Origin: JBGAPI01 sp044221335
GTDB taxonomy: Bacteria; Pseudomonadota; Gammaproteobacteria; Xanthomonadales; Ahniellaceae
Direction: 5' to 3'
Assembly (NCBI GenBank): GCA_044221335.1
Contig: JBGAPI010000012.1
Span: forward strand, 1 to 64,000
Length of the DNA: 64,000 nt
Shown here: one piece after another, positions 53,506 through 62,768 of the stretch
Layout of the letters: the number at the start of each line of letters is the position of its first letter
How positions within the stretch are numbered: position 1 is the stretch's first letter
The notes under the pieces: model-generated
What the model was told of the DNA's origin: nothing
The model's input: only the letters and a program-made list of their open reading frames with translations
The model's database searches: none
Translations under genes and position numbers: made by a program

Positions 53506-55548
53506 TCAGGCGAAGCGGTCCCAGCCCGCCTTCGGCTCGAAGCGCTTGCCGTACTTCGCCGCCAGCGCGCGCAGGCGCTCCTGCAGCACCGCGGCACCGG
53601 TCTCGCGTACGTAGCGGCAGGGACCGCCGCGGAACGGCGCGAAGCCGGTCCCGAACACGATGCCGGCGTCGAGCAGCTCCTCCGACTCGACCACCCCTTC
53701 GGCGAGGCAGGCGACCGCCTCGTTGACCATCGGCAGGATCAGCCGGTCGGCGAGATCGGCCGGCGGCACGTAGTCGGCCGGAACCTCCGGCTTCACCGGC
53801 TTGCCGTCGACCCATTCGTAGAGTCCGCGGCCGTCCTTCTTGCCGCGCTGGCCGGCGGCGAGTCGATCATCGACGCCCTTCGGCAGCTCCAGCCCGAGGA
53901 AGGGCCCGAGAATCTTTCCGACCGATGCCGCGACGTCGAGCCCGACGGTGTCGGCCAGCTCGATCGGCCCCATCGGCATGCCGAAGGACTTCGCGGCCTT
54001 GTCCAGGGCCGGGCCGGGCACCCCCTCCGACCATGCGGTGATCGACTCCAGCATGTAGGGCATCAGGATCCGGTTGACCAGGAAGCCCGGCGACGCCGCC
54101 ACCGGCACCGGCAGCTTGTCGATCGCGCGGGTGAAGCCCTGCAGGCGGCGCAGCGTGTCCGGCACCGCCGCGTCGTGGCGGACGATCTCGACCAGCATCA
54201 TCTGCGCGACGGGATTGAAATAGTGCAGGCCGGCGAAGCGCGACTTGTCGGCGAGCTTCTCGGTCAGCGTCGCGAGCGGGATCGACGAGGTGTTGCTGAC
54301 CAGGATCGCGCCGGGCTTCAGCTGCGGCTCCAGCCGGGCATAGAGCTCCTGCTTGGCCTCGGCGTTCTCGAAGATCGCCTCGATCACCAGGTCGGCGCCG
54401 GCGACGCCCTTGCCGTCGACGTCGGCGACGAGCCGCTTGCTCGCTTCCGCGATCTTCTCCGGCGTCTTCAACTTCTTCTCGAACAGTGTCGCCGAGCGAT
54501 CCAGCGCCGGCTGGATGTACTTCATCTCGCGGTCCTGCAGGGTCACGTTCATGCCCTGCAGCGCGCACCAGGCGGCGATGTCGCCGCCCATCACCCCGGC
54601 ACCGACCACGTGGACGTTGCGGATGCCCGGATCGGACTTGCCGCCGAGTCCCTTCAGCTGCTCCTGCAGGAAGAACAGCCGGACGAGATTGTGCGCGGTC
54701 GGCGTCGTCGCCAGTTTCGTCACCGAGCGCGCTTCCGCCCGCAGCATGCCGGGCAGGTTGCCGCCGAAGCGGCGCCAGCACTCGATCATTGCCGACGGCG
54801 ACGGGTAGTGTTTCGGATTCGCCTTCCGCGCGACCTGCTTCGCCATCATCGACGCCAGCACCTGCCGCGCCGGCCAGGTGTGCAGTGCCCAGCTGGCCAG
54901 GCGCCGCGCCAACGGCCGCGTCGCGCCCTTCGCCAGCAGGACCTTCGCCGCTTCCAGCAGCGGGTCGCCAGGCTCGGCGACGCGGTCGACGATGCCCATC
55001 GCCTTGGCCGCCGGAGCGGCCACCGAGCGTCCGGTCAGCATCAGGTCGAAGGCGGCGGGCGGTCCGATCAGGCGCGGCATCCGTGCGAGGCCGCCCCAAC
55101 CCGGATGGATGCCGAGGTTGACCTCGGGCAGGCCGATGCGGGTCTTCGGGTCCGTGGAGGCCACCCGGTAGCGGCAGGCCAGCGCGAGTTCCGTGCCGCC
55201 GCCCATGCACGCGCCGTGGATCGCGGCGACGGTCGGGCAACGCAGGGCGGCTAAGCGATCGAATACCCGGTGACCCCGCGTGATCGCGTCGGCCGTGCGG
55301 TTTTGCTTCGCGTATTGCTCGAATTCCTTGATGTCGGCCCCGACGATGAACGACGAGGGCTTGCCGGAGACGATGATCACGCCCTTCGGCGGCTCGATCC
55401 CGATGCGTTCCAGGATCCGCCCCAGTTCTTCCAGCACGTCGCCGGAAAGACTGTTGGCGCTGGCCTCGGCGCGATCCAGTGTCAGGGTCAGGATGCGGGC
55501 GCTGTCGAGCCGCGTCCGCCAGTGTTGAAAACGCAAGCCTTCGAACAT
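53506..55548 (-). CDS. Enoyl-CoA hydratase / 3-hydroxyacyl-CoA dehydrogenase (FadJ/FadB-type)
   Basis: A bifunctional beta-oxidation enzyme of 680 aa. The N-terminal hydratase half has SSFIVGADIKEF and GACMGGGTELALACRYR, the oxyanion-hole region. The linker leads to the dehydrogenase half with NVHVVGAGVMGGDIAAW (NAD-binding), ILVSNTSSIP, GLHYFNPVAQMMLVEIV and FLVNRILMPYMLE. It converts enoyl-CoA to 3-ketoacyl-CoA. No thiolase partner gene is adjacent, so the matching fadI/fadA is elsewhere. The 5' end lies 99 bp from the divergent small gene at 55648. Confidence 0.93.
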   Translation of the reverse strand: MFEGLRFQHWRTRLDSARILTLTLDRAEASANSLSGDVLEELGRILERIGIEPPKGVIIVSGKPSSFIVGADIKEFEQYAKQNRTADAITRGHRVFDRLAALRCPTVAAIHGACMGGGTELALACRYRVASTDPKTRIGLPEVNLGIHPGWGGLARMPRLIGPPAAFDLMLTGRSVAAPAAKAMGIVDRVAEPGDPLLEAAKVLLAKGATRPLARRLASWALHTWPARQVLASMMAKQVARKANPKHYPSPSAMIECWRRFGGNLPGMLRAEARSVTKLATTPTAHNLVRLFFLQEQLKGLGGKSDPGIRNVHVVGAGVMGGDIAAWCALQGMNVTLQDREMKYIQPALDRSATLFEKKLKTPEKIAEASKRLVADVDGKGVAGADLVIEAIFENAEAKQELYARLEPQLKPGAILVSNTSSIPLATLTEKLADKSRFAGLHYFNPVAQMMLVEIVRHDAAVPDTLRRLQGFTRAIDKLPVPVAASPGFLVNRILMPYMLESITAWSEGVPGPALDKAAKSFGMPMGPIELADTVGLDVAASVGKILGPFLGLELPKGVDDRLAAGQRGKKDGRGLYEWVDGKPVKPEVPADYVPPADLADRLILPMVNEAVACLAEGVVESEELLDAGIVFGTGFAPFRGGPCRYVRETGAAVLQERLRALAAKYGKRFEPKAGWDRFA

Positions 55549-55647
55549 GCCGCACCTGCCCGATCCGTCTCGAAAACGTGCGAAGCGTAGCAAAGATCGC
55601 CGGGGCGCCCTCTGGTCAAGAAATCCGGCGCGGGCTATGGTTCGCCT

Positions 55648-56181
55648 GTGCACAAGATCCCCAACCACAGCATGAGCGACGAACAGGCCTCCATCTTCGT
55701 GACGCCCGCGCTGTGGGAACGGATCGTCACATCCGACAAGCACCTGGTCGCGATCGAAACCAAGCGCGCCGACCAGCTGGTCGACCAGTTCCGCCATTTC
55801 GCCGTCCGCAGTTCCAGCGCGATCTACCTGTGGACCGACGGCGAAGGCGTGCAGAGCCTGCGCGACAACCTGCTGTCGATCCCCGGCAGCGGCCGCGTGG
55901 CCGACGCCCTGCGCCTGATCGCCGCGAGCAACCAGTACGGCGTCTACCTGTTCGTCGATCTCGGCAAGAACCTGCGCTTCTCGCCGGTGAAGGCGCAGAT
56001 GCAGAACCACCTGCGCCAGATCGGCAAGGCCAAGACCGGCGGCAACGTCCGCAAGGTCGTGCTGATCGGCGACAAGACCGGTCTCGCCGAGGGCTTCGAG
56101 GAACTCATGCTCCGGGTCGACGACACGCCGCAGGCAAGGAAGCGGGTCAAGCTGCGCGACGGTCGCTGGGTGGTGGGCTGA
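55648..56181 (+). CDS. Small protein coupled to the GGDEF-EAL gene, similar to a Ycf46 N-terminal domain
   Basis: A 177-aa protein without a name I can assign. SAIYLWTDGEGVQSLRDN, ADALRLIAASNQYGVYLFVDLG and VRKVVLIGDKTGLAEGFEEL have the strand-helix rhythm of the non-ATPase N-terminal domain of Ycf46-type AAA proteins, here standing alone; this is a weak similarity. The start is uncertain: GTG 55648 or ATG 55672 (MSDEQASIF). The stop TGA shares a base with the ATG of the following gene (TGATG), so the two are translationally coupled. Confidence 0.7.
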   Translation: MHKIPNHSMSDEQASIFVTPALWERIVTSDKHLVAIETKRADQLVDQFRHFAVRSSSAIYLWTDGEGVQSLRDNLLSIPGSGRVADALRLIAASNQYGVYLFVDLGKNLRFSPVKAQMQNHLRQIGKAKTGGNVRKVVLIGDKTGLAEGFEELMLRVDDTPQARKRVKLRDGRWVVG

Positions 56182-58746
56182 TGAACGAATCACTGTCGGG
56201 CGGCTCGATCCTCGTGGTGGTGATGAACCGCGACGATCGTCGCGTGCTGTTCGAAGTGCTCGATACGCACGAGTTCGACGCGATCTTCACCGCGAAGGAC
56301 TATCCGCAGGCGCATTCCTTCCTGCGCCAGGGCACGAAGCTCGACGCCATCCTGCTGGAGTTCGTCGGCGAGGCGAAGGAAGCACAGGGGCTGTGCGCCG
56401 AGATCGAGGGCGACCCGGAACTGGCGGACATCCCGGTCATCGGCATTACCACCGTCGAGGAGCTGTCGCATCGCTGGGGCTGGGGCCGCGGCCCGAAGTG
56501 CGTGGTCGACTGGATGCGCAGCCCGGTATTCGGCGAAGAGGCCCTGCATCGCATTCTCAACGTCTCGAATCGCGGCGGCGCGACCGACGCCGCCCCGGCG
56601 GTCGAGCGCGAGCCGCGCCCGGCGCCCGCGGCGAAGACGGCGGCGGAAGGCGACATCGAGGACTACCGCTACGCGTTCGACGGCACCCCGGACGAACTGC
56701 TGCTGATCGACCTCGGCAGTGGCCAGATCGTCGACGTCAACGCCGCGGTCGAGCAGCGCAGCGGCTGGCCGCGCAGTCAGCTGCTCGGCAAGGCTGCCGA
56801 GACGCTGGAGCCGGCCTTCAGCAACACCCAGCGCAAGACCCTGATCGCCAGCCTGCGCGAGCACGGTCGCGCCCGCTACCGCTCCGAGCGCAAGCGCGGC
56901 GACGGCACCCGGGCCGCGGTCGATGTCGTCGCGCGCCTGCTGATGCGCGGCCGCGACCGGGTCTGCCTGATCAGCGCCCGCGAGGTGGTCGAGTCGCCCG
57001 GCTGGGAAGAGGGCATGAACGCGCTGGCCGGCCTGGCACTGCTGCCGCCGACCGACGTGATCAGCGGCGTGGCCCGCTCCCTGGTCGACTGGCTCAGTCC
57101 CGATTTCCTGACCGTCACCGTCAGCCGCCCGGGCGACGCTGGAGGCGAGTGCCTTCGGCAACGTGCTGGCGCGGCTGAAGGACGACGCCAGCGTGGTGAT
57201 GCCGGAAGGCGGCCATCGCCTGCTCGGCTCGGATCCGGTGCTGGCCGCCATGGGCATCGAAGGCCTCGCCCTGGTCCCGCTGCTCGACGAGCGCGGCGAG
57301 CGGATCGGCGCCCTGGTGCTGGCCAGCACGGCGTCCTACGGCAGCAAGCGCGGCTTCAAGGAAGCGATCCGGGTGGCGGCGGCGCGAATCGTCTCCACGC
57401 TGGAACTGGAGAATGCCCGCGAGCAGGGCCGCGCCAGCGGTCTGCTCGACTCGCTGACCGACCTGCCCAACCGGATGCTGTTCAACGATCGTCTCGACAC
57501 CACGATCAAGGAAGCGGCGCGCACCGGCGAGATGTTCGCGGTCCTGTTCGTCGATCTCGATCGCTTCAAGACCATCAACGACAGCCTCGGCCACAGCGTC
57601 GGCGACGAGGTGCTGATCGCCGCCGCGAAGCGCCTGCGCGCCTCGGTGCGCGCCTCCGACACGGTGGCCCGCTACGCCGGCGACGAGTTCACGGTGATCC
57701 TGCGCCACATCATCCAGCGCGACGACGTGCTGCGCATCGCCGACAAGATCTGCCGCGTGCTGGAAGCGCCGCTGACCCTGGAATCGGGGCGCGAGCTGCA
57801 CATCACCGCGAGCATCGGCATCAGCTTCCATCCCGACGACGCCAATACCGCGGAGAAGCTGCTGCAGCATGCCGACGTCGCGATGTACAGCGCCAAGGGC
57901 ATGGGCCGCAACACCTACCAGACCTACGTCTCGGTGCCGGAGGAATCGCACCAGCAGCGCCTGGCCCTCGAGGCCAAGCTGCGCGTCGCGGAACGCAACA
58001 ACGAACTGCGCGCGTTCTACCAGCCGCAGGTCGGGGCGGAATCCGAGGACATCGTCGGGATGGAGGCGCTGATCCGCTGGGAGCATCCGGAACTCGGAAT
58101 GATCTCGCCGGGCTTCTTCATCCCGATCGCCGAGGAGACCGGCCTGATCGTGTCGATCGGCGAATGGGTGCTGCGCCAGGCCTGCCGCGATGCCAAGAAG
58201 TGGCAGGACCGCTACAAGCTCGGCCTGCGGGTCGGCGTGAACCTGTCGGCGCTGCAGCTGCGCCAGGCCGGCCTCGCCGATGTGGTCAAGCGTGCGCTGG
58301 AAGAGACCGGTCTCGAGCCCGCGCTGCTCGAGCTCGAGGTCACCGAGAGCCTCAACGTCAAGACCATCCCCAACCTGATCGAGACGCTGCAGGCGCTGCG
58401 CGACCTCGGCTGCAGCATCGCCATCGACGACTTCGGCACCGGACAGTCCTCGCTCGACTATCTGCGCCGCTTCCCGGCCGACCGGATCAAGATCGACCAG
58501 GTCTTCGTCCGCAACATCGGCGTCGATCCGGACGACGAGGCGATCGTCAAGGCCACCATCGACATGGCCAAGGGCCTGAACCGGGACGTCATCGCCGAGG
58601 GCGTCGAGTACGAGCAGCATCGCGAGTTCCTCAGGGCGAACGGCTGCCACGAGCTGCAGGGCTACCTGTTCTGCCGCCCGCTGCCGGCCGCGACCTTCGA
58701 GAACCTGCTGAACGAGCGCGAGAAGGCCTACTCCGCCAAGGACTGA
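56181..58746 (+). CDS. Receiver-PAS-GGDEF-EAL protein, frameshifted by one base near 57130
   Basis: The gene is in two frames. From 56181, residues 1-315 encode a receiver-like domain (about 1-125), a PAS-like domain (about 155-270) and the start of a GAF-like part. After SRPG (57126-57134) the coding continues in the next frame with TLEASAFGNVLARLKDD and a full GGDEF and EAL. Removing one base from CCCGGG (57128-57133) gives one 854-aa protein. GGDEF has AGDEF and an RASD I-site. EAL has EALIRW, NLSALQL, EVTESL, IDDFGTGQSS and EGVE, so it should be active as a phosphodiesterase. The receiver's phospho-acceptor position reads ILLEF, with Glu instead of Asp. Confidence 0.85.
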
Positions 58747-59057
58747 GCCGAAGCAGGGCAGGCCCCGGCCCGCAGCTTCCGATTCCGACCTGCCGACCGA
58801 CCGGCCCGGGTGCCGCTCCGCGGCTCCGGCCGAACCGTGCAATGGCGCCCCCGGGCGCCGCTCCACGGACCTCCGGGCGAAGGGTTCGCCGGCGAGGCTC
58901 GTCCCACTGCCCCGCGCCCCAGCAGGTATAGTGCCGCCCCCGGCCATCCTTGGCCGACCTGGGGCGGCGACGGGGGTTTCGCCGTCCCGAGAACTTTTTC
59001 CGAAAACCGCGGTCCATCGCGCCGGCTCGCGAGACTCGCGGCACGGAGGCAGACGAG
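58747..59057. other. Intergenic region upstream of rpoE
   Basis: This 311-bp region has GC-rich palindromes in its first half (GCGCCCCCGGGCGCC at about 58847-58861). Its second half contains a sigma-E-like promoter and a possible vegetative -10 (TATAGT at 58927-58932) without a clear -35. No coding sequence was recognised. Confidence 0.5.
58991..59018 (+). promoter_or_regulatory. Candidate sigma-E promoter for rpoE
   Basis: A -35-like GAACTT (58991-58996) is followed after 16 bp by TCCATC (59013-59018). This matches the sigma-E consensus of GAACTT, a 15-16 bp spacer, and TCNNA-like at -10. It lies 40 bp before the TTG start of rpoE and would give autoregulation, as is known for the operon in other gammaproteobacteria. 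Confidence 0.5.
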
Positions 59058-59660
59058 TTGAGCGATCTAGACACCGATTTGGACCTGGTCAACCGGGTCC
59101 AGAAAGGCGATCGGCGGGCATTCGACATCCTGGTGCGGAAGTACCAGCATCGGGTGCTGGGCCTGATCGGCCGTTACATCAGCGACTGGGCCGAGGCGCA
59201 GGACGTCGCGCAGGACGCGTTCATCCGTGCCTACCGGGCGATCCCGAACTTCCGCGGAGAGAGTGCGTTCTACACCTGGCTGTACAAGATCGCCGTCAAT
59301 ACGGCCAAGAACCACCTGGTCTCGCAGCGTCGCCGCCCGCAGGGCGCCGATGTCGAACTGGAGGACGCGGTCTACCTCGAGAGCGCCTCGCGACTGAAGG
59401 ACAGTTCCACCCCCGAGCGCGAACTTCTGCGCCAGGAGATTGAACAAAACGTGTTCGCCGCGGTCGAATCGCTGCCGGAAGACCTGCGCATGGCCATCAC
59501 CCTGCGCGAAGTCGACGGCTTGTCCTACGAACAGATTGCCGAAGTGATGAATTGCCCGATCGGTACCGTGCGCTCGCGGATCTTCCGCGCCCGCGACGCG
59601 ATCGATCAGCGGATCCGCCCCCTGGTGGGCAGCCCCGAACCGGAACTTGATCATGACTGA
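59058..59660 (+). CDS. rpoE: RNA polymerase sigma-E factor
   Basis: The 200-aa envelope-stress sigma factor. Region 2 has VNRVQKGDRRAFDILVRKYQHRVLGLIGRY and EAQDVAQDAFIRAYRAIPNFRG; region 4 has LREVDGLSYEQIAEVMNCPIGTVRSRIFRARDAI. I chose TTG 59058 because GGAGG lies 8 bp before it and the protein then aligns with other RpoE N termini; ATG 58950 would add about 36 unusual residues. The stop overlaps rseA by 8 bp. Release from RseA by regulated proteolysis should activate it. Confidence 0.95.
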   Translation: MSDLDTDLDLVNRVQKGDRRAFDILVRKYQHRVLGLIGRYISDWAEAQDVAQDAFIRAYRAIPNFRGESAFYTWLYKIAVNTAKNHLVSQRRRPQGADVELEDAVYLESASRLKDSSTPERELLRQEIEQNVFAAVESLPEDLRMAITLREVDGLSYEQIAEVMNCPIGTVRSRIFRARDAIDQRIRPLVGSPEPELDHD

Positions 59661-60309
59661 GCCGCTGCGCGAACAATGGTCCCGCCTGCTGGATGGCGAG
59701 CTTGAAGCGGACAGCACCCGATTCCTGCTGCGCCGCGCCCCGGCCGAGGCGGACGCCGACGCGCTTTCGCGCTACGCGCTGATCCGCGCGTGCCTGAAGC
59801 GGGAGGAATTCCAGCCGGCCGGCGACCTCGCCGACCGGATCTCGGCCGCCGTGGCCGCCGAGCCTGCGCATGGCGCTGGCGGCTCCCGCTGGCTGAAGCC
59901 GCTGCTCGGCACGGCGATCGCCGCCGGCGTCGCGGCCCTGGCACTGTCGATGGCACAGGTGACACCGGTACCCACCCCGACCGCCACCGGCCCGACCGTC
60001 GCGGCCAACGGGCCGGCACCGCTCGCCGCGCCTCCGGCCGGCGGCGAACTGGCCCATACCGCCCCGATCAAGACCAGCGACCTGACCCCGCCGCTCAACG
60101 TGCAGCCGGTCGCCGACCGTCACCTGTCGGCACCCGAGCCGGTCGCCGGCCCGGCCCTGGATCCGCGCATCGAGGACTACCTGCTGCGCCACGGTCAGGC
60201 GACTCACGGCGGCGTGCGCGGCGGCCTGGTGCCCTACGTGTACATCGTCGCGACCCCGGCCCGCGAGACCGCCGCCGCCAGCGCCGATCCCGCGGACGCG
60301 CGGCAGTGA
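59653..60309 (+). CDS. rseA: Sigma-E anti-sigma factor RseA
   Basis: A 218-aa inner-membrane anti-sigma factor. The N-terminal cytoplasmic domain (LREQWSRLLDGELEADSTRFLLRR, LSRYALIRACLKRE) binds sigma-E. A single transmembrane segment lies at about residues 84-102, followed by a Pro/Ala-rich periplasmic part that binds RseB. The ATG at 59653 overlaps the end of rpoE by 8 bp, so translation is coupled. The stop overlaps the rseB start (GTGA). Confidence 0.93.
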   Translation: MTEPLREQWSRLLDGELEADSTRFLLRRAPAEADADALSRYALIRACLKREEFQPAGDLADRISAAVAAEPAHGAGGSRWLKPLLGTAIAAGVAALALSMAQVTPVPTPTATGPTVAANGPAPLAAPPAGGELAHTAPIKTSDLTPPLNVQPVADRHLSAPEPVAGPALDPRIEDYLLRHGQATHGGVRGGLVPYVYIVATPARETAAASADPADARQ

Positions 60310-61202
60310 GCCTGCGCACGACGGTCGTCACGCTCGGCCTGCTGCTGGCCGCCGCCGGCTGTCGCGCGGAAGACGACGGCGCGACCTGGCTGTCGCGGAT
60401 GGACCGTGCGATGGAACAGCTGCAGTACCGCGGCGTCGTCGTCTATGCCCACGACTCGCAGATCGAGGCGCTGCGCGTCTCCCGCCTGGTCGGCGACAAC
60501 GGCGCCGTGGAGGAACGCGTGGTCGCGCTCACCGGCGACCAGCGCGAAGTGCTGCGCACCCCCGATGACCTGCACTTCCGCCTGCCCGGCGGCATCGCCG
60601 CACAGCTGCGCGCCCCGCGCGGCACCGCGACCGACCCCAAGTCCGCGCTGACCACTGCGGCCGGCAACTACAAGGTCCGCGTGATCGGCAACGACCGCGT
60701 GGCCGGCTACGAGGCGGTGGTGGTCGACGCGATGCCGCTCGACGCCGCCCGCTATTCCTATCGCTGGTGGCTCGAGGCCAAGTCCGGGATGCTGCTCGGA
60801 TCGATGCTGATCGGCGCCAACGGCGAGGCGATCGAGCGCCTGATGTTCACCTCGCTGGAACTGGCCGACGGGCCCGCCGCCGCAGCAGCGAAGTCGGTGC
60901 CGCCGGCGGCGGCACCGGACGCGCCGAGCTGGCAGGCGAAGGCGCTGCCGCGCGGCTTCGCGCTGGTGGCGATGCCCTCCGAACGCGCCGGACTGCGCCA
61001 CTACCTGTTCTCGGACGGCCTCGCCAACGTCTCGGTCTACCTGGAACCGACGAACCCGTCGGTCGACCCCTTCACGACGACGCTGCGCCGCGGCGCGGTC
61101 AGCATTTCCGGTCGCGCCGACCGCGGCGTGCAGATCACCGTGATCGGCGACGTCCCGGTCGCCACCGTGCAGCGCATCGCCGCTGCCGTGCCGGCGGAAT
61201 GA
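60306..61202 (+). CDS. rseB: Sigma-E regulatory protein RseB
   Basis: A 298-aa periplasmic regulator that binds RseA and blocks its cleavage until lipid or mislocalised LPS is sensed. Start GTG 60306 overlaps the rseA stop. The signal-peptide region TTVVTLGLLLAAAGC might be a lipobox (AAGC), although RseB is usually soluble. The core WLSRMDRAMEQLQYRGVVVYAH and YRWWLEAKSGMLLGSMLI, then the C-terminal LPRGFALVAMPSE, match the family. Confidence 0.93.
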   Translation: MSLRTTVVTLGLLLAAAGCRAEDDGATWLSRMDRAMEQLQYRGVVVYAHDSQIEALRVSRLVGDNGAVEERVVALTGDQREVLRTPDDLHFRLPGGIAAQLRAPRGTATDPKSALTTAAGNYKVRVIGNDRVAGYEAVVVDAMPLDAARYSYRWWLEAKSGMLLGSMLIGANGEAIERLMFTSLELADGPAAAAAKSVPPAAAPDAPSWQAKALPRGFALVAMPSERAGLRHYLFSDGLANVSVYLEPTNPSVDPFTTTLRRGAVSISGRADRGVQITVIGDVPVATVQRIAAAVPAE

Positions 61203-61352
61203 GGCGCCTGACCAAACCGTAAGCGCGGCGTCAGCCGACGCTCAGTCCGGGCTGGAACTTCGCCGTCGCGTCCCCATCGAAAGCGATCGAGCCGCGACCC
61301 AATACGCGGCGCAAGCATCCTTCCATTTCCTGATCCGAACAGCGGAGTACCC
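61203..61352. other. Intergenic region upstream of mucD
   Basis: A 150-bp region between rseB and mucD that contains a sigma-E-like promoter. The mucD SD is AGCGGAG before the ATG. No gene or repeat was seen. Confidence 0.6.
61254..61282 (+). promoter_or_regulatory. Candidate sigma-E promoter for mucD
   Basis: GGAACTT (61254-61260) is followed after 16 bp by TCGAAA (61277-61282). It matches the classic sigma-E promoter (GGAACTT, 15-16 bp, TCNAA) very well. It lies 70 bp before the mucD start and would let the stress response raise the protease separately from the rpoE operon. Confidence 0.65.
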
Positions 61353-62768
61353 ATGAACGCACTGATCCGCCTCAGCGCCAGCGCCATCGTGCTGTGGTCC
61401 CTGGCCAGCACGGCTCGCGCCGACCTGCCCGACTTCACCCAGCTGGTCGAGAAGAACTCGGTCGCGGTGGTCAACATCACCGCCCGCAAGACCACCGATT
61501 CCGACGACAACGCGGCGGCCACGGACGACCAGGACATCCCCGAGATGTTCAAGCGCTTCTTCGGCCCGAACGGCCCGCACAACTTCCGCAGTCCGCAGCA
61601 GCCGCCGCGCGACCGGGTCTCCGGCGGCTCCGGCTTCATCATCTCGACCGACGGCTACATCCTCACCAACCACCACGTCGTGAAGGGCGCGGACGAGGTC
61701 ACGGTCCGCTTCAAGGACCGCCATGAGAAGAAGGCCCGGGTGATCGGCTCCGATTCGCAGAGCGACGTCGCCCTGCTGAAGGTCGAAGAGACCGGCCTGC
61801 CGGCGGTCAAGACCGGCGATACCGAACTGCTGAAGCCCGGCCAGTGGGTCGTCGCCATCGGCTCCCCCTTCAACCTCGACTACACGGTCACCGCCGGCGT
61901 CGTCAGCGCCAAGGGGCGCAGCCTGTCGGACGACCAGCGCTACGTGCCGTTCATCCAGACCGACGTCGCGATCAACCCGGGCAATTCCGGCGGCCCGCTG
62001 TTCAACCTCAACGGCGAAGTGGTCGGGATCAACTCGCAGATCTTCTCCAACTCCGGCGGCTACCTCGGCGTCTCGTTCGCGATCCCGATCGAAGTCGCCA
62101 CCAAGGTCGCGGAGCAGCTGAAGAAGTCCGGCCACGTCAGCCGCGGCTCGCTCGGCGTGCAGATCCAGGAGGTCGACGCGGCCCGCGCCGAAGCGCTGGG
62201 CCTCGCCAAGCCGCGCGGCGCCCTGGTGGTGACCGTGCTGCCGGGCTCGGCCGCCGAGAAGGCGGGCCTCAAGCCCTCCGACGTGATCCTCGCGTTCAAC
62301 GGCACCGAGGTCGGCCGCTCGCAGGAACTGCCGCCGCTGGTCGGCGCGGTGCCGCCGGGAGGCCGGGCGACGCTGACGGTGTCGCGTGACGGCAAGGAAA
62401 TCAGCGTGCCGGTGGTGGTCGACGAGCTGAAGGACCCGACCGCCAGCACCAAGGGCAAGGCCGCGGGCGGAAACCCGGCCAGCAGCGACGGGCTCGGCCT
62501 TGCGGTGCGCGACCTCACCGACGAGGAGCGCGAAGAGGCCGGCCTCAAGGGCGAGGGCGTGCTGATCACCGACATCTCCGGCAAGGCCGCCCGCCGGGCC
62601 GGACTGGCCGAAGGCGACGTGGTCCTGATGGTCGGCCGCAACAAGATCACCAAGGCGGCGGACTTCCGCGCCGCCGCGGCCCAGGTCAAGCCCGGCCAGG
62701 CGGTGATGCTGCTCGTCCGTCGCGGCGAGACCAGCACCTTCATCCCGCTGAAGCTCGACGAGAAATAA
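61353..62768 (+). CDS. mucD: DegP/MucD-type periplasmic serine protease
   Basis: A 471-aa HtrA protease. Signal peptide of about 23 residues, then the trypsin-like domain with catalytic triad His108 (TNHHVV), Asp138 (SDVALLK) and Ser212 (PGNSGGPL). Two PDZ domains follow, the first near 255-350 (GSLGVQIQEV) and the second near 385-465 (GLGLAVRDLTDEERE). It degrades damaged envelope proteins. It follows rseB by 150 bp and precedes lepA, as is usual in this lineage. Confidence 0.95.
   Translation: MNALIRLSASAIVLWSLASTARADLPDFTQLVEKNSVAVVNITARKTTDSDDNAAATDDQDIPEMFKRFFGPNGPHNFRSPQQPPRDRVSGGSGFIISTDGYILTNHHVVKGADEVTVRFKDRHEKKARVIGSDSQSDVALLKVEETGLPAVKTGDTELLKPGQWVVAIGSPFNLDYTVTAGVVSAKGRSLSDDQRYVPFIQTDVAINPGNSGGPLFNLNGEVVGINSQIFSNSGGYLGVSFAIPIEVATKVAEQLKKSGHVSRGSLGVQIQEVDAARAEALGLAKPRGALVVTVLPGSAAEKAGLKPSDVILAFNGTEVGRSQELPPLVGAVPPGGRATLTVSRDGKEISVPVVVDELKDPTASTKGKAAGGNPASSDGLGLAVRDLTDEEREEAGLKGEGVLITDISGKAARRAGLAEGDVVLMVGRNKITKAADFRAAAAQVKPGQAVMLLVRRGETSTFIPLKLDEK

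Noticed and set aside
57120..57140. Programmed frameshifting in the GGDEF-EAL gene
   Set aside because: No slippery heptamer of the X XXY YYZ type and no downstream structure were evident. A one-base change in CCCGGG explains it more simply.
55479..58931. Single 1150-residue frame through the FadJ 5' end, small gene and GGDEF-EAL region
   Set aside because: Only the part after 56181 up to about 57135 looks like protein; the rest is shadow.
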